From Rhizobium phaseoli (GTDB taxonomy: Bacteria; Pseudomonadota; Alphaproteobacteria; Rhizobiales; Rhizobiaceae): 64,000 nt of DNA. The notes beneath the pieces were generated by a model. It saw nothing but the letters and a program-made list of their open reading frames with translations, was not told where the DNA came from and ran no database searches. Position 1 is the first letter of the stretch; every line of letters begins with the position of its first letter. The position numbers and the translations under genes are program-made. This document shows, one piece after another, positions 1 through 8,642 of the stretch. The stretch is taken from positions 310,001 to 374,000 of the forward strand of contig NZ_ML133569.1 of assembly GCF_003985125.1 (NCBI RefSeq), in the 5' to 3' direction.

Positions 1-3000
1 CCGCCGCGAGCTGATATCCCAGAGCGGCTTGACCCCGATGAGCGCGAGCGCCTGAGCGATATCGTCGCCACCGGTGCGCATGTTCGACGTGCCCCAGGCC
101 GTCAGGCCGAACGTATCAGGCCATTCGCCATGATCCTGCACATAGCGGCGTACCAGCAGCTCCGCCGAGTTCTTGCCCAGCTCATAAGCCGCCGGCGTCG
201 GCACGACGCGGCTGTCGACCGAGTAAAAATTGCGGCCCGTGGGCAGCACGTCCGGCCGCCCGCGCGTCGGCGCGCCGGAGGGGCCGGGTGCAACGAAACG
301 GCCGTCCAGGCCGGCAAGCAGCCCTGAGATCTCGGTCGAGCCGCAGGCCAGGATCGAAGGCTTGAGTCGGGTCTCGACCTCGAAGAGTACAGCTCTGGTT
401 TGGGACCAGAGGGTTGGGCAGGCGAGTTCGCCGGAAACGAGCTTGGCCGCGAGCAGTTCGATACGCTCGACCGTGTCGCCGTTGGTGCGCCAGGGAGCGT
501 CGAGGAGGTCGGCCAGGATTGGCGGACGTGGGCCGGTCCAGATGGCGGCCATGTCGCAGTCGAGGGGGTCGAATGTGGGATTACCCCCCTCTGTCCTGCC
601 GGACATCTCCCCCACAAGGGAGGAGATCGACAAGACGCCAGACTGTCGCTCTACATTTGTTGTTTGGGGAGATGGTTGCCGCGATTCAATCTCCCCCCCT
701 GTGGGGGAGATGTCCGGCAGGACAGAGGGGGGTGCCACGCGCACAACATCCAACGCCAGATCCCCAGCGATCGCCCGCTGCAAACTCGCATCCCCGCCCT
801 CGCCCAGCCCGCGCGGCACCCGCGCCAGCGCCACGGTCAAATCCGTCAGCAACCGCCCCTCGGGCGACACCCCGAAGACATGCAGCCCGTCGCGGATCTG
901 CATTTCCTTGAGGTCGCAGAGATAGGCGTCGAGCTTCTTCAGCGCCTCGCCCTCGCTTTCGCCGCTCGTGATGCCGGCATCCCGGTCGAGGCCGATATCG
1001 GTGACAAGATCAAGAATCTGCCGGCTGAGCAGCCGGATGCGGCGGGGATCGCCGCCGGAGGCTTCGTAATATTCGTCGACCAGCGCTTCCAGGTCCTTGA
1101 GCGGCCCATAGCTCTCGGCCCGTGTCAAAGGCGGCGTCAGGTGATCGATGATGACGGCGGCAGTCCGCCGCTTGGCCTGCGTGCCCTCGCCCGGATCGTT
1201 GACGATGAAGGGATAGAGATGCGGCAGCGGCCCGAGGACCGCCTCGGGATAACAGCCTTCCGACAGCGCCAGCGCCTTGCCCGGCAGCCATTCGAGATTG
1301 CCGTGTTTGCCCATGTGGATGACGGCATCGGCGCAGAACTCGCGGCGCAGGAAAGCATAGAAGGCAAGATAACCGTGCGGCGGCACGAGATCCGGCGAAT
1401 GGTAGCTCTCCTTCGGATCGATATTATAGCCGCGCGCCGGCTGAATGCCGACAAGGACGCCGCCGAAGCGGGCGAAAGGCAGGGCGAAGACGCCGTCGCG
1501 AAAATACTGATCGTTCTCTGGTTCGCCCCAGCGGGCCTTTACCTCATCCTGAATCTGATCAGGAAGAGACGCCAGGAAGCTGTTGTAGAGACTCAGGGAA
1601 AACGTCTCGCGGACGACCCGGCCGTCATGACCTGAATTGGTCGGACCTTCCATCAAATGCCGGATCAGCGCGTCGCCATCGGCTGGAATATCGGCGAGCG
1701 GGTAACCCGCTGCCTCCATCGCGCGCAGCACCTCGATGCTGCCGGCCGGCGTGTCGAGGCCGACCCCGTTGCCGAGCCGACCGTCGCGGTTCGGATAATT
1801 TGCCATGACAAGGGCAATACGTCGGTCACGTGCCGGCGTGGCGCGCAGCCGCGCCCAATTGGCGGCGAGTTCCGCCGTATAGCGCACCCGGCCGCCGTCT
1901 GGTTCGCTGGCGACAATGTTGGCCTCGACGGCCGCATCATAACGCGCCGCCGTCTTGAAGGAGACTGCCCGCGCCAGCACCCGGCCGTCGACTTCGGGCA
2001 GCGCCACATTCATGCCGAGATCGCGCGCCGACAGGCCTTGTGACGAGGCCACCCACACTTGCCTGGAGGACGCAGACAGAATCGCCTGCAGCACCACGGC
2101 GCCATTCGCCTCCAGCACCGTCGGCTGCCGGTCCGCGCCCGGTGCGGAGACCGCAAAACCGGTGGTGTTGATGACGACGTCGGGTTTCAGCGCCGAGAAC
2201 ACGCTCTCGAGAATTCCTGTCGAAACCGGATCCTTGAGGCTGTAGGCAAAAACCGGAAGTGGCCTGAGGCCGAGCGCTTGCAAGGACTGGATCAGCGCTT
2301 CGATTGGCTGGGTTTCGCCGCTCTGCACAAGGGCTCGATAGAAGCTGATCGCGACGATGGGGGAACCGACTTTTCCCTTCTCTCCAGCGGGGAGAAGGTG
2401 GCCCGAAGGGTCGGATGAGGGGGTGACTCCGCAAACGTCGGTGTCCGACTCCTGTTGCTCGCTCCCTCCGTCGCTCACCCCCCTCATCTGCCCTGTCGGG
2501 CATCTTCTCCCCGCTGGGGAGAAGAGAGAACCGGCAACCCGCCTCCATTCCTCGACCCCGATCAATCCCCGCCCCGGCCACCAGATGCCGGCCTTCATCA
2601 AGGGCACCGCTGGCGCCGGCTTTTCCGCGCCCGACAATATCGCCCCGGCATAATCGAGAAAGGCGCGCGTATTGGCATCGCCGCCCTCGATCAAATAGGC
2701 CCAGAGTGCATCGAGATCGTCGGAGGCAATGTTCGAAAAAGACGCCAGCCCCACATCCGGCCTGGCGTCACCCGGCAGCACGGCAACCAGCGCGCCCTTA
2801 CGGGCCGCACAGGCATGCAGCGCCTCCAGCGCATAGCGGAAATAGCTGGCGCCGCCCAGCGCCCGCACAATGATGAGTTTGGCGTGCCGCGCCGTGCGCT
2901 CGACATAGGTATCGACCGACATCGGGTGCTTGAGGCTCATCAGGCTCGCAAGCCGCAGCGAATGCGGCCCACCGCAGGCGCGATGGGTGGCTGCGATCGC

Positions 3001-3114
3001 CGCAAGCTCGCTGTCGGCGGCCGACAGGAACAGGATATCGCCCGGCGGCTGCCCGAGGTCGATCGCCTCCTCGCCGTCGCTGATCGTTCCCTGCTGGGCC
3101 AGAAGCAGATGCAT
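1..3114 (-). CDS. cobN: Cobaltochelatase large subunit CobN (3' end outside window)
   Basis: CobN is the large subunit of the aerobic ATP-dependent cobaltochelatase (CobNST), which inserts cobalt into hydrogenobyrinic acid a,c-diamide in the cytoplasm. The frame is open from the ATG at 3114 to the window edge (1038 codons seen; the family is about 1270). Seen near the left edge is the family-typical stretch LPTGRNFYSVDSRVVPTPAA followed by TAWGTSNMRTGGDDIAQALA. The start lies 4 nt after the cobW stop, so the two are probably translationally coupled, and the operon is headed by a cobalamin riboswitch. Two palindromic repeats (about 578-737 and 2368-2531) sit inside the gene in frame and add two segments of roughly 55 residues rich in Ser, Pro and Gly. 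No stop was found in the codons read across either insert. Whether the protein is active with both inserts is unknown. Confidence 0.95.
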   Translation of the reverse strand, partial: MHLLLAQQGTISDGEEAIDLGQPPGDILFLSAADSELAAIAATHRACGGPHSLRLASLMSLKHPMSVDTYVERTARHAKLIIVRALGGASYFRYALEALHACAARKGALVAVLPGDARPDVGLASFSNIASDDLDALWAYLIEGGDANTRAFLDYAGAILSGAEKPAPAVPLMKAGIWWPGRGLIGVEEWRRVAGSLFSPAGRRCPTGQMRGVSDGGSEQQESDTDVCGVTPSSDPSGHLLPAGEKGKVGSPIVAISFYRALVQSGETQPIEALIQSLQALGLRPLPVFAYSLKDPVSTGILESVFSALKPDVVINTTGFAVSAPGADRQPTVLEANGAVVLQAILSASSRQVWVASSQGLSARDLGMNVALPEVDGRVLARAVSFKTAARYDAAVEANIVASEPDGGRVRYTAELAANWARLRATPARDRRIALVMANYPNRDGRLGNGVGLDTPAGSIEVLRAMEAAGYPLADIPADGDALIRHLMEGPTNSGHDGRVVRETFSLSLYNSFLASLPDQIQDEVKARWGEPENDQYFRDGVFALPFARFGGVLVGIQPARGYNIDPKESYHSPDLVPPHGYLAFYAFLRREFCADAVIHMGKHGNLEWLPGKALALSEGCYPEAVLGPLPHLYPFIVNDPGEGTQAKRRTAAVIIDHLTPPLTRAESYGPLKDLEALVDEYYEASGGDPRRIRLLSRQILDLVTDIGLDRDAGITSGESEGEALKKLDAYLCDLKEMQIRDGLHVFGVSPEGRLLTDLTVALARVPRGLGEGGDASLQRAIAGDLALDVVRVAPPSVLPDISPTGGEIESRQPSPQTTNVERQSGVLSISSLVGEMSGRTEGGNPTFDPLDCDMAAIWTGPRPPILADLLDAPWRTNGDTVERIELLAAKLVSGELACPTLWSQTRAVLFEVETRLKPSILACGSTEISGLLAGLDGRFVAPGPSGAPTRGRPDVLPTGRNFYSVDSRVVPTPAAYELGKNSAELLVRRYVQDHGEWPDTFGLTAWGTSNMRTGGDDIAQALALIGVKPLWDISSRR
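578..737. repeat. Palindromic intergenic-type repeat inserted in frame in cobN (family A)
   Basis: The two ends are inverted copies of each other: CCTCTGTCCTGCCGGACATC near 588-607 is mirrored by GATGTCCGGCAGGACAGAGG near 708-728, with inner arms CTCCCCCACA and TGTGGGGGAG. The copy is read through by cobN in frame. This is the layout of the mosaic palindromes (RIME-like) of rhizobia. The edges are approximate because no uninterrupted cobN was available for comparison. Confidence 0.8.
2368..2531. repeat. Palindromic intergenic-type repeat inserted in frame in cobN (family B)
   Basis: The left arm contains TCTCCAGCGGGGAGAAGGTG and the right arm CTTCTCCCCGCTGGGGAGAA; inner arms are GATGAGGGGGTGA and TCACCCCCCTCATC. 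The same family occurs again at about 4733-4903 between the riboswitch and cobP. Inside cobN the element is translated and separates the conserved WWPGRGLIGVEEW segment from the conserved VAISFYRALVQSGETQP segment, which are normally nearly adjacent. Confidence 0.85.
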
Positions 3115-3118
3115 GGGT

Positions 3119-4165
3119 CTACGCCAACGCCTCGATCGCCGCCCTCACCGCTCCTTGATCCATCTCATGCAGGCCGATGACGACGAGACGCGTGGTGCGC
3201 GCTTCGCCTGAGCCCCAAGGGCGATCGAAATAATGATCGATGCGGCTGCCGACGGCCTGCAACTGCAGGCGCATCGGCTTGCCGGCTACATCGACGAAGC
3301 CCTTCAGGCGCAGCACATCATGGGCTGATATGATGCTCTTCAGCGCCTCGACGAAGCCAGCGGGGTCGGCGACCGGGCCGAGTTCGACGACAAAGCTGTC
3401 GAATTCGTCGTGGTCGTGCGGTGTACCGTCCTCATGCTCCAGCTCATGGTGCGACTTGCGGTTGGCGAGGTCGCCCTCCGTGCCGATGCCGAGGCCGAGC
3501 AGAATGCCGGCCGGCACTTCGCCGTTTTTCGCCTCGATCATCACCGGCTTGCGCTGGGTGCGGGAAGCGACCTCGTCGCGCACCCGGCCGAGACCGGCCA
3601 CGTCGATCAGATCGGTCTTGTTGAGCACGATCAGATCGGCGCAGGTGAGCTGGTCTTCGAACAGCTCCTCGATCGGGCTCTCGTGGTCGAGCGATTCATC
3701 CTCGCTGCGCGCCGCCTCGACCGCATCGTGGTCGTCGGCGAAACGGCCGGCGGCGACAGCCGCGCTGTCGACCACCGTGACGACGCCGTCGACTGTCACC
3801 TGTGTGCGAATGTCAGGCCAGTTGAAGGCCGCGACCAGAGGCTGCGGCAAGGCGAGGCCCGAGGTTTCGATGACGATGTGGTCGGGCCGCTGTTCGCGCT
3901 CGAGCAGCTTGGTCATCGTCGGAATGAAATCGTCGGCAACGGTGCAGCAGATGCAGCCATTGGTGAGTTCGATAATGTCGTCCTCGCTGCAGTTCTCCGC
4001 CCCGCAGCCCTTCAGCACATCACCATCAACGCCGAGATCGCCGAACTCGTTGATGATAAGCGCGATCTTCCTTCCGCCGGCATTGGTGAGCAGGTTGCGG
4101 ATCATCGTCGTCTTGCCGGCGCCAAGAAAACCGGTGATGACTGTTGCGGGAATCTTCTGGCTCAT
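3119..4165 (-). CDS. cobW: CobW-type GTPase metallochaperone
   Basis: A 348-residue member of the COG0523 G3E GTPases, thought to help deliver or protect cobalt for the CobNST chelatase. Walker A is GFLGAGKTT at residues 12-20. The metal-binding CxCC motif is seen as NGCICCT near residue 70, and a guanine-specificity motif NKTD lies near 181. A His/Asp-rich stretch (HHELEHEDGTPHDHDEFD, about residues 238-256) is a likely extra metal-binding segment, and the C-terminal CobW_C domain follows. The gene sits between cobP (6 nt gap) and cobN (4 nt gap), as in other alphaproteobacterial cob operons, so it shares the upstream B12 riboswitch. Confidence 0.95.
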   Translation of the reverse strand: MSQKIPATVITGFLGAGKTTMIRNLLTNAGGRKIALIINEFGDLGVDGDVLKGCGAENCSEDDIIELTNGCICCTVADDFIPTMTKLLEREQRPDHIVIETSGLALPQPLVAAFNWPDIRTQVTVDGVVTVVDSAAVAAGRFADDHDAVEAARSEDESLDHESPIEELFEDQLTCADLIVLNKTDLIDVAGLGRVRDEVASRTQRKPVMIEAKNGEVPAGILLGLGIGTEGDLANRKSHHELEHEDGTPHDHDEFDSFVVELGPVADPAGFVEALKSIISAHDVLRLKGFVDVAGKPMRLQLQAVGSRIDHYFDRPWGSGEARTTRLVVIGLHEMDQGAVRAAIEALA

Positions 4166-4171
4166 AAAACT

Positions 4172-4693
4172 TTAACCCTTCATTTTCAGCGGCAGGCCTG
4201 CCGCGACGAAATAGACTTCGGCGGCTTTCGCCGCGATCATCTGGTGGAGCCGGCCGGCATGATCGCGAAATTCCCGCGCCATGCGATTGTCGGGCACGAT
4301 GCCGAGGCCGACCTCGTTGGAGACGAAAACGAGCCGCGCCTTTGCCCGCGCAACGAAATCCGCAAGTGCGGCAAACTCCGCCGCCATATCCCGCTCTTCC
4401 ATCATCAGATTGGTGACCCAGAGCGTCAGGCAGTCGATCAGCACGATACGCCTCTCGCCATCGATGGCGGCAAGCGCGCCGACGAGATCGAGGGGCTCTT
4501 CGTGCGTGGTCCATGACGGCCCGCGATCGACCTTGTGCTGGGCAATCCGCGCCTGCATCTCCTCGTCCCAGGCTCGGCCGGTCGCGATGTAATGGCGATC
4601 GAGGCCGGTCGCGATGACGAGGTTTTCGGCGAAGCGGGATTTGCCGGAGCGTGCGCCGCCGAGGATGAAGGTGGAATTGGAGGGAGCCGTCAT
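4172..4693 (-). CDS. cobP: Bifunctional adenosylcobinamide kinase / adenosylcobinamide-phosphate guanylyltransferase
   Basis: CobP (CobU family) phosphorylates adenosylcobinamide and then attaches GMP, preparing the nucleotide loop of coenzyme B12. The P-loop [12 protein letters not shown] lies at residues 11-22 and the family stretch [13 protein letters not shown] near residue 83. The length of 173 residues is normal. The ATG at 4693 was chosen over one 15 codons upstream because family members start just before the P-loop and a GGGAG Shine-Dalgarno-like sequence precedes it; the longer form would begin inside repeat DNA. It is the first gene of the riboswitch-controlled operon cobP-cobW-cobN. 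Confidence 0.93.
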   Translation of the reverse strand: MTAPSNSTFILGGARSGKSRFAENLVIATGLDRHYIATGRAWDEEMQARIAQHKVDRGPSWTTHEEPLDLVGALAAIDGERRIVLIDCLTLWVTNLMMEERDMAAEFAALADFVARAKARLVFVSNEVGLGIVPDNRMAREFRDHAGRLHQMIAAKAAEVYFVAAGLPLKMKG

Positions 4694-4732
4694 GTGCAAG
4701 CGCTCCCGCTGGGAAGGGCGAGGTGGCGCCGA

Positions 4733-4903
4733 ATCCACCTTCTCCCCAGCGGGGAGAAGGTGCCGGCAGGCGGTTGAGGGGGTGAGCGGCTAAGCCGCGA
4801 ATGCGCCGAGCGCACGCGAAGGGCAAAAGGATGGAACTGCCGCGCGCCCCCCTCATCCGACACTTTGGGCCACCTTCTCCCCGCTGGGGAGAAGGGGAAA
4901 CCC
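4733..4903. repeat. Palindromic repeat (family B) in the cobP leader
   Basis: Ends CACCTTCTCCCCAGCGGGGA and CCACCTTCTCCCCGCTGGGG are inverted copies, matching the element inside cobN at 2368-2531. It lies in the transcribed leader between the cobalamin riboswitch and the cobP start, ending about 40 nt upstream of the ATG, so the long hairpin it can form would be part of the mRNA. Confidence 0.85.
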
Positions 4904-5019
4904 CACCGTCGCACCGCACAAGGCAGCGCCGAATTCATTCGTTCAGCCAAAACAACCTCCGTGCTGGCAGCGGGTCTCTTGCCCAAGGGTGGGCTTCTCG
5001 CCCGGCACGGAAGGCAGGT

Positions 5020-5365
5020 CTCCTGGCTCGCGGTTATCGGCCGCGATCGGGGCGGACCGGAAACCGGTCGCCCCTGATCGTGCCAGCGGATCCGCCTCGC
5101 CTTCCCGGCTGCATTGGTGAAAAGGCGGACGATTCGTAGAGAAAGAGGCGTCCCACCCCGGTTGATCACCATGCATTTCCAGTGGCTTTTCCGGCACGTC
5201 GCCCCTTCCGCCCGCCTGCACCATTGCAAGCTGTCGGCCAAAGAACTCAATGCCGGATGGAAGACCCTGACCGCTCTACAGTCGCGGGGTCGGCTGTGAT
5301 GAAGGCGCCCGGCTTGGGTCCACCCCGTCACATTCCCTTTTCATCCGGAAAGGCAACTGCCGATC
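5020..5365 (-). promoter_or_regulatory. Cobalamin (AdoCbl) riboswitch for cobPWN
   Basis: Read on the minus strand, the leader carries the family landmarks in order: TTGCCTTTCCGGATG then GGGAATG near 5365-5335, the core CCCCGCGACTGTAGAGCGG near 5290-5270, the B12 box GCCACTGGAAATGCATGGTG near 5188-5166, GGGAAGGCGAGG near 5107, and GAGCCAGGAGACCTGCC near 5034-5018. Just downstream, CTTCCGTGC (about 5015) can pair with GCACGGAGG (about 4965), followed by TTGTTTT, which is a possible terminator/expression platform. Binding of B12 coenzyme is expected to lower expression of the cob genes. Confidence 0.93.
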
Positions 5366-5369
5366 CGAA

Positions 5370-5466
5370 ACCATCCGTTATATCCGAGGATGGTCAGATG
5401 ACCATCCTCGTGGGATGGTCAAGCGACCATCCGTTGAGGGATGGTTAGGCAAGCCGGGGGATGGAG
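5370..5466. promoter_or_regulatory. Cluster of GGATGG/CCATCC boxes, possible operator array
   Basis: At least six copies of a GGATGGT-type box in both orientations lie within 100 nt. Two form hairpins or dyads: GAGGATGGTCA-ga-TGACCATCCTC at 5386-5409 and GGATGGTC-aagc-GACCATCC at 5413-5432. Further copies are ACCATCC at 5370 and GGATGGTT near 5439. The array lies immediately upstream of the riboswitch, where the cob operon promoter should be, and also upstream of the ClC gene on the other strand. No known binding protein is assigned. Confidence 0.5.
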
Positions 5467-5671
5467 TCAACGGCCTTGGTGTGACTGCGACGATGGCCGG
5501 CCGGAAGAGGATCTCGCATAAAAGCGACTTATCCAAGCTAAAAAGTCGCCTTATATCAGCGGCTTACGTCATAAAAATTTAGCCCGCGCGCCGGGTTTTT
5601 GCCGCAATTGCATCGCAAGCGGACAGCACCCCTGCCCTTGACCGGGCCTCTCTCCGCCTAGTTGTCTAGCC

Positions 5672-7462
5672 ATGCTTATGAAATTGGATCGGCGCCGTTT
5701 CCGTGCGCTGCGTGTGTTCTTCGACCCGGGGCGGCTGCGCGCCCTGACGCGCCGCAGCGAAGTCGGCTTGTCGCTGGCGGGCGCCGTCGTCGGCATCGCC
5801 TCCGGGCTTGCGGTCACCGGCATGAGCTACGTTTCGAATGAGCTGCACCAGCTGGTCTTCGGCATAGCCGACAACGAAAGGCTCAGCGCGTCGATCATCG
5901 AGGACAAGATGCTGCTGCTCACCGCCCCCGTCATCGGCGGCGTCCTGCTCGGCTTGCTTTTTTTCGTGCTGGCGAAACGGCGCAAGAAACCGATGGTCGA
6001 TCCGATCGAGGCCAATGCGCTGCATGGCGGCCGTCTCTCCCTCACTGACAGCATTATCGTCGCCGTCCAGAACCTGATCTCAAACGGTTTCGGCGCTTCC
6101 GTCGGCCTGGAGGCCGGTTATACCCAGCTTGCCGCCGGAATTGCCTCCAAGTTCGGCCTGAAGCTGCAGCTGCGCCGCTCGGACCTGCGCGTTCTCGTCG
6201 GCTGCGGCGCGGCCGGCGCCATCGCTGCCGCCTTCAACGCGCCGCTGACCGGCGCCTTCTACGCCTTCGAACTGATCATCGGCACCTACACGATCGTCTC
6301 GCTGACCCCGGTCGTGGTCTCCGCCCTCGTTTCCACCCTCATCGCAAGGCTGCTTGCCGAGGGCGATTTCACCATTGATATCGGCACCTTCGGCTCCGTC
6401 GTTCCGGCCGATTATATCCCGGCCTTGCTGCTTGGCTGCTTTTGCGCCGGTGTTGGCATTCTCCTCATGCAGGGCGTCGCCTTCATCGAGGAGCTGGCGC
6501 GCGAGAGTTCGATCGCCCCGCCCTGCCGGCCCGCACTCGGCGGTATCATCGTCGGGCTCCTGGCGATGATCTCGCCGCAGGTGCTTTCGGCAGGCCACGG
6601 CGCACTGCATCTCAACCTTTCCCGCGACGTGACGATCCCGGCGCTGGTAAGCCTGTTTCTGCTGAAATCACTGGCCTCGGCGATTTCGATCGGTTCCGGC
6701 TTCAGGGGTGGCCTGTTTTTCGCCTCGCTGTTTATGGGCGCTCTGCTCGGCAAGCTCTTTGCCTATTGCGGTCCCTATTTCGCCGATGCGACGCTGACGC
6801 CGGTCATCTATGCCGTGGTCGGAATGAGTTCGCTTGCCGTCGCCGTCATCGGCGGGCCGCTGACGATGACCTTCCTGGCGCTCGAGATCACCGGCGATTT
6901 TCCGATCACGGCGCTGGTGCTTGCCGCCGTCATCACCTCCTCGCTCGTCGTGCGCTCGACCTTCGGCTACTCTTTCGCCACATGGCGCTTCCATCTGCGC
7001 GGCGAAAGCATCCGCAGCGCCCATGACGTCGGCTGGATCCGCAACCTGACGGTCGACAAGCTGATGCGCGCCGACGTCAAGACCGCAAAAGCGGGCATCT
7101 CCTTGGAGGAGTTCAAGAAGGCCTTCCCGATCGGCTCGACGCAGCGTGTCATTCTTGTCGAGGAGAACGACAAATACGCCGGGCTCGTGCTGGTGCCCGA
7201 GATCTACGCCAACCCGACCGATGTTCAGGACGAGAGCCAGATGCTTGCCGATTTCGTCCGCTACCGCAACGACTTCCTGCAGCCGCAGATGAACGCCAGG
7301 CAGGCGGCGGCAATCTTCGACAAGAGCGAAAGCGAAGCGCTGGCCGTCGTCAACAATCTGATCGAGCGCAAGGTGGTCGGCCAGCTTAGCGAAAGCCACA
7401 CGCTGCGTCGCTACAGCGAAGAACTCGATCGCCGCCGCCGCGAAGTGTCGGGCGAGATCTGA
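5672..7462 (+). CDS. ClC family chloride channel/antiporter with C-terminal CBS-type region
   Basis: A 596-residue inner-membrane protein of the ClC family, moving chloride or fluoride in channel or Cl-/H+ exchange mode. After a short basic N-terminus the first membrane helix starts near residue 35, and about ten hydrophobic helices follow to residue 430. Selectivity-filter equivalents seen are GASVGLEAGYTQ (about residue 145, where many homologues have GREGP), GAAGAIAAAFNAPLTGAFYA (about 183) and GSGFRGGLFFASLFMGALLG (about 345). The last 150 residues resemble a CBS-type regulatory domain. It is divergent from the cob operon; the hairpin GCGACTT/AAGTCGC at about 5523-5547 lies in its leader. 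The ATG at 5678 is an equally possible start. The substrate cannot be told from sequence alone. Confidence 0.88.
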   Translation: MLMKLDRRRFRALRVFFDPGRLRALTRRSEVGLSLAGAVVGIASGLAVTGMSYVSNELHQLVFGIADNERLSASIIEDKMLLLTAPVIGGVLLGLLFFVLAKRRKKPMVDPIEANALHGGRLSLTDSIIVAVQNLISNGFGASVGLEAGYTQLAAGIASKFGLKLQLRRSDLRVLVGCGAAGAIAAAFNAPLTGAFYAFELIIGTYTIVSLTPVVVSALVSTLIARLLAEGDFTIDIGTFGSVVPADYIPALLLGCFCAGVGILLMQGVAFIEELARESSIAPPCRPALGGIIVGLLAMISPQVLSAGHGALHLNLSRDVTIPALVSLFLLKSLASAISIGSGFRGGLFFASLFMGALLGKLFAYCGPYFADATLTPVIYAVVGMSSLAVAVIGGPLTMTFLALEITGDFPITALVLAAVITSSLVVRSTFGYSFATWRFHLRGESIRSAHDVGWIRNLTVDKLMRADVKTAKAGISLEEFKKAFPIGSTQRVILVEENDKYAGLVLVPEIYANPTDVQDESQMLADFVRYRNDFLQPQMNARQAAAIFDKSESEALAVVNNLIERKVVGQLSESHTLRRYSEELDRRRREVSGEI

Positions 7463-7466
7463 GCCG

Positions 7467-8639
7467 CTACGAGGCGGTGTCGGCGAGCCGGAAAACGTCG
7501 GCTCTCTTCGAGACGCCGCGCAAGTCGAAAGAGCCCAGATATTCGCTCGCGACCGTGCAGGTCTTCGCGAAGCTCTCCGACATCAGCAGGTTCTCTCCAA
7601 GCGTGCCGCAAAGCTTTTCGAGCCGTGAAGCCTCGTTTACGGCCCTGCCGATCACCGTGAAGTCGAGCCTGCCCCGAGCGCCGACATTACCATAGAATAC
7701 CTCGCCGACATGAAGCACGACATCGACGCCGATATCCGGGCCGCCATTCAGCGTCCGCTCGCGGTTGAGCACTTCGTTTGCCTTCAGCAGGTTCTTGGCG
7801 GAAGCCAACGCTGCCAGACAGGCCTTTTTCGAATCCTCGGCGTCCGTTGGGAAGATCGCAAGCACGCTGTCGCCCATGAACTTGAGAATCTCGCCGGAAT
7901 TTTCCTCGACATGCCGGTCGATCAGATCGAAATGCTCGTTGAGAAAGCCGACGATCTCACCGGGATCATAGACCTCGGTCAAGGCCGTGAAATCGCGAAG
8001 ATCGGCAAGCAGGATGGCGGCATTGATAGAACCGCCCATCCCCCTCTGAGTCTCTCCAGCCAAGATGCGCGCGCTCGTCTTGGCACCGGTATAGACCGCA
8101 AGGATCTCGGTGGCGGTCTTCGACACAGCCACCCGGTAAGCGGCGAGCCCCAGCGCCGGCAAAAGCTGTTCGATGACCTCCAGTTGCCCGTCGGAAAATC
8201 CGCCCGGCGCGTCGCTGGTAAGGGAAAAACCGAGCCCGCGCAGAGCCACCTCTTTCGGGAATTCGAAAATGCTGATCACGTGGTCGGTGCCGCCGCCACG
8301 CGCGAACTCGTTGAGCTCGCTGTAGTGGAGGCCCTCGCCTTTGGCCAGGTTCCATCGCCCCCGGCTTTCGTCGCGGCTCAAAAGGTAGAAGATCGGCGTC
8401 TTCTCGAAGTTGCGCTCGGTCTCGCTGCCGTGCTCCGCATTTTCGAGAATGGTCGCACCGCCGCGCACGAAACTGGCGGAAACGCCGCGATACATCGGAT
8501 GTAGGGACGGCATCCTGATGCTCGCCCGCCAGATCGGAAATCCATCCTGGATCAACCGCTCGCACAGACCGGAAACGAGTTCACCGATATGCTCGCAGGT
8601 GATTCCCTGTTCGATAAGCCACTGAATATGATCTTTAAT
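7467..8639 (-). CDS. Class III adenylate/guanylate cyclase
   Basis: The C-terminal catalytic domain (about residues 205-375) has the metal-binding LLADLRDFTALTE and the GEILKFMGDSVLAIFP block typical of class III cyclases, so it probably makes cAMP from ATP. The N-terminal half, starting WLIEQGIT and running through RMPSLHPMYRG, matches the sensory half of a large rhizobial cyclase family and is cytoplasmic. That conserved half begins before the first usual start codon (TTG at 8555, giving 362 residues). The upstream frame is open to 8642, and an ATT at 8639 sits 8 nt after GGAGG, so an ATT start (390 residues) is proposed. Directly upstream in the same frame is a 26-codon ORF ending in TAA at 8643. 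Confidence 0.85.
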   Translation of the reverse strand: MKDHIQWLIEQGITCEHIGELVSGLCERLIQDGFPIWRASIRMPSLHPMYRGVSASFVRGGATILENAEHGSETERNFEKTPIFYLLSRDESRGRWNLAKGEGLHYSELNEFARGGGTDHVISIFEFPKEVALRGLGFSLTSDAPGGFSDGQLEVIEQLLPALGLAAYRVAVSKTATEILAVYTGAKTSARILAGETQRGMGGSINAAILLADLRDFTALTEVYDPGEIVGFLNEHFDLIDRHVEENSGEILKFMGDSVLAIFPTDAEDSKKACLAALASAKNLLKANEVLNRERTLNGGPDIGVDVVLHVGEVFYGNVGARGRLDFTVIGRAVNEASRLEKLCGTLGENLLMSESFAKTCTVASEYLGSFDLRGVSKRADVFRLADTAS

Positions 8640-8642
8640 TTC

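Noticed and set aside
400..1635. Long plus-strand open frame opposite cobN
   Set aside because: It is the antisense frame of a GC-rich gene; it has no ribosome site and its residues show no family pattern, while cobN on the other strand does.
5386..5432. CRISPR-like array
   Set aside because: The repeated boxes are only 7-11 nt, in both orientations and with variable short spacing, unlike CRISPR repeats and spacers.
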